From SAR324 cluster bacterium (GTDB lineage Bacteria; SAR324; XYD2-FULL-50-16), in NCBI GenBank assembly GCA_002401295.1, contig NVSR01000077.1:1-7080 (forward strand): 7,080 nt of DNA, written 5' to 3'. The position numbers and the translations under genes were made by a program. Positions 4,979-7,080 of this stretch are shown here, in pieces (within the stretch, counting starts at the first letter, position 1; every line of letters begins with the position of its first letter). The notes beneath the pieces were generated by a model. That model was not told the origin of the DNA. It searched no databases and saw only the letters and a list, made by a program, of their open reading frames with translations.

Positions 4979-7080
4979 ATGAACAGTAAAAATAAACAGC
5001 AACAGGGATCTATCGCTGTTTACACCAAATGGATTATCAAATGGCGCTATCTCGTAGTACTGGCCTCAATTGCTGTTGCCCTGGTTTTCGCCAGTGGCAT
5101 GAGTCGGCTTGCTTTTACTACAGATTACCGAGTATTTTTTGCTGAAACCAACCCCTTCCTTGAATCTTATGAAGCCTTGGAAAAAGTATACAGTAAAAAT
5201 GACAATGTCTTACTGGTACTGGCACCCAAAGATAAACAAGTTTTTTCCAAAAACTTTCTGAGTGCAGTTGAAGAATTAACTAAAGAATCCTGGTTGATTC
5301 CGAATACTTACCGGGTAGACTCCCTCTCCAATTTCCAGCATATTTTGGCTGATGAAGAAGGTCTTGTTGTCCGGGACCTGGTTAGCAATGCGGAAAGGCT
5401 GACACCTGCTCAGATCGAGGAGATTAAAAAAGTAGCGGTGAATGAGCCTCTACTCAAAAATCGTATGATTACGTCCAAGGCCGATGTGACAGCGATCTCC
5501 GTCTCCATCCGTTTACCGGAAGATGATCAGGCATCACAGTTAGCAGTTGGTGAAATTGCGACACATGTCAGAAACTTGAAAGTGGAGTTCAAGAAAAAAT
5601 ATCCTGAAATTGATCTATACCTGACAGGCAATGTGATGCTTTCCAATGCATTCCCGGAAAGCAGTATGAACGATATGGCTACCTTGATACCAATTATGTA
5701 TCTGGTAATTCTTATCATTACTGTATTCATGCTGCGGTCTTTTTTGGGGACTTTGGCTACTCTTTTTGTGATTATCCTTTCGACGATCACCGCAATGGGT
5801 GCTGCCGGTTGGATGGGAATTCAATTGACACCTCCCTCTGCTTCCGCTCCTACGATTATATTGACACTGGCCGTTGCTGATAGCATTCATGTTCTGATCA
5901 GTATGTTGCAGTTCATGAAAAATGGTTCGACTCGCAATGAAGCACTGATAGAGAGTATGCGCATCAATTTTACTCCTGTGGTTGTCACCAGCGTGACCAC
6001 AGCCGTAGGATTTCTGGGGCTTAATTTTAGTGAAGCGCCTCCATTTCACGATCTGGGTAATATGACAGCAATCGGTGTCATGGGTGCGCTTGTATATTCC
6101 TTGTTTTTTCTGCCTGCTCTGGTGTCTATTCTGCCAATCAAGGTTAAAGTCACTGCAGATGCTGAAAAGCAAACTTCAATGCTGAATCTGGCAAACTGGA
6201 TCATCAAGCATCACAGTAAAATACTTTGGTCAACCGTGGCTGTGGTGATCTTCCTTGTTGCCATGCTTCCCCGATTGACTCTGAATGACAACTTTGTTGA
6301 GTACTTTGATAAAGGGGTTGAATTTCGAGATGACAGTGATTTCACCGTGGATAACCTGACCGGAATTTATGACATCCATTTTTCTCTGGGTGCCGGTGAG
6401 AGCAGTGGCATCAACAATCCAGAGTACATGAAAAAAGTGGATGACTTCGCGATCTGGTTACGTACCCAACCTGAGGTTGTGAATGTCAATGCACTCACAG
6501 ATACATTCAAACGTCTGAACAAGAGCCTGCATGATGGTGATGAACAGTGGTATAAACTTCCTGATAATAGAGATTTAACTGCTCAATACTTGTTGTTATA
6601 CGAAATGTCACTGCCTCTTGGCTTAGATCTGAATAACCAGATTAATGTGGATAAATCTTCAACCAGAGTGGTCGTTACCCTGGATGACCTATCTACAGCT
6701 GAAATGAAAGATCTCAAACAACGTGCGGAAGACTGGTTACGGAAGAATGCCCCCGAGCACATGTTCTCTGAGGGAACGAGTATTACCATGATGTTCTCAT
6801 TCATTACCTCTACCAATGCCAAAGGGCTGCTAATAGGAACAATCATCTCATTATTCTTTATTACTTTGGTTCTTATTATTGTCCTACGCAGTTTCAAATA
6901 TGGAATGCTCAGCCTGCTACCGAATGTGATCCCTATCGCTATGGCTTACGGGATCTGGAGTATTGTGGATGGAGAAGTTGGCTTAGCTGCTGCGACTGTC
7001 GCCACCATTACTTTGGGAATTGTGGTGGATGACACGGTTCATTTTCTGGCCAAATATCTCAGAGCGAGGCGTGAGCAGGG
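4979..7080 (+). CDS. RND-superfamily transporter, HAE3/MMPL type (3' end outside window)
   Basis: The frame is open from ATG 4979 to the window edge (700 residues without a stop). The start follows GGAG about 5 bp upstream. TM1 is about residues 24-41, then a first periplasmic loop (about 42-230), and TM2-TM6 (about 233-385) with the key acidic residue Asp301 in VADSIHVL. The second half repeats this plan: TM7 (KILWSTVAVVIFLVAML), a second periplasmic loop containing YLLLYEMSLPLGLDLNNQIN, then TM8-TM10 with Asp684-Asp685 in GIVVDDTVHFL. The duplicated 6+6 helix plan, the acidic residues in TM4 and TM10, and a usual family length near 800 say that about 100 residues are missing. Such HAE3/MMPL proteins use the proton gradient to move hydrophobic molecules or lipids (hopanoid transporter HpnN is one) from the inner membrane outward. 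The TetR neighbour and shared operator imply inducible expression. The substrate is unknown. Confidence 0.94.
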   Translation, partial: MNSKNKQQQGSIAVYTKWIIKWRYLVVLASIAVALVFASGMSRLAFTTDYRVFFAETNPFLESYEALEKVYSKNDNVLLVLAPKDKQVFSKNFLSAVEELTKESWLIPNTYRVDSLSNFQHILADEEGLVVRDLVSNAERLTPAQIEEIKKVAVNEPLLKNRMITSKADVTAISVSIRLPEDDQASQLAVGEIATHVRNLKVEFKKKYPEIDLYLTGNVMLSNAFPESSMNDMATLIPIMYLVILIITVFMLRSFLGTLATLFVIILSTITAMGAAGWMGIQLTPPSASAPTIILTLAVADSIHVLISMLQFMKNGSTRNEALIESMRINFTPVVVTSVTTAVGFLGLNFSEAPPFHDLGNMTAIGVMGALVYSLFFLPALVSILPIKVKVTADAEKQTSMLNLANWIIKHHSKILWSTVAVVIFLVAMLPRLTLNDNFVEYFDKGVEFRDDSDFTVDNLTGIYDIHFSLGAGESSGINNPEYMKKVDDFAIWLRTQPEVVNVNALTDTFKRLNKSLHDGDEQWYKLPDNRDLTAQYLLLYEMSLPLGLDLNNQINVDKSSTRVVVTLDDLSTAEMKDLKQRAEDWLRKNAPEHMFSEGTSITMMFSFITSTNAKGLLIGTIISLFFITLVLIIVLRSFKYGMLSLLPNVIPIAMAYGIWSIVDGEVGLAAATVATITLGIVVDDTVHFLAKYLRARREQ

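Noticed and set aside
5527..6897. Minus-strand open frames of 87-185 codons opposite the transporter
   Set aside because: They lie antisense to a clear RND coding sequence, have compositions rich in His, Arg, Gln or Ile without domain signs, and lack good starts.

Overview
The window is ordinary-looking bacterial chromosome of moderate, roughly mid-40s GC, with all real genes on the + strand and short AT-rich gaps. The organism cannot be named from sequence alone. The BarA-like hybrid kinase fragment and the RND (HAE3/MMPL) transporter, whose second periplasmic loop carries the signature LLYEMSLPLGLDLNNQINVD, are most familiar from Gram-negative bacteria (Gammaproteobacteria, Desulfobacterota). 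The LrgAB pair and the dCache chemoreceptor are also common in Firmicutes. I lean to a Gram-negative, motile, metabolically flexible bacterium, with low certainty.

Layout: (1) 2-592, the 3' end of a hybrid sensor histidine kinase: end of the ATPase domain plus one receiver domain, then stop. (2) 593-830, a gap with several complementary segments and only weak promoter candidates. (3) 831-1872, lrgA-lrgB, a translationally coupled pair of membrane proteins of the CidA/LrgA and CidB/LrgB families. (4) 2035-4047, a complete transmembrane methyl-accepting chemotaxis protein with a dCache sensor, HAMP and signalling domain. (5) 4048-4263, hairpins followed by a good sigma70-type promoter with a palindromic operator in its spacer. 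(6) 4264-4836, a TetR/AcrR-family regulator. (7) 4837-4978, a rho-independent terminator immediately followed by a second copy of the same operator over the next promoter. (8) 4979 to the window end, the first 700 residues of an RND-superfamily (HAE3/MMPL) transporter.

The clearest functional unit is the TetR-RND pair. A near-identical 16-bp palindrome lies in both promoters, which predicts that the TetR protein represses itself and the transporter, with a terminator insulating the transporter from tetR read-through. LrgAB homologues act in pyruvate uptake or holin-like processes, and the neighbouring chemoreceptor probably senses a small extracellular molecule. No link between those two genes and the kinase is shown by the sequence. 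I found no phage, transposon, CRISPR, toxin-antitoxin or clearly novel system. The most useful observations are the paired operators, the altered acidic pocket of the terminal receiver domain, and the unexplained possible structure in 593-720.
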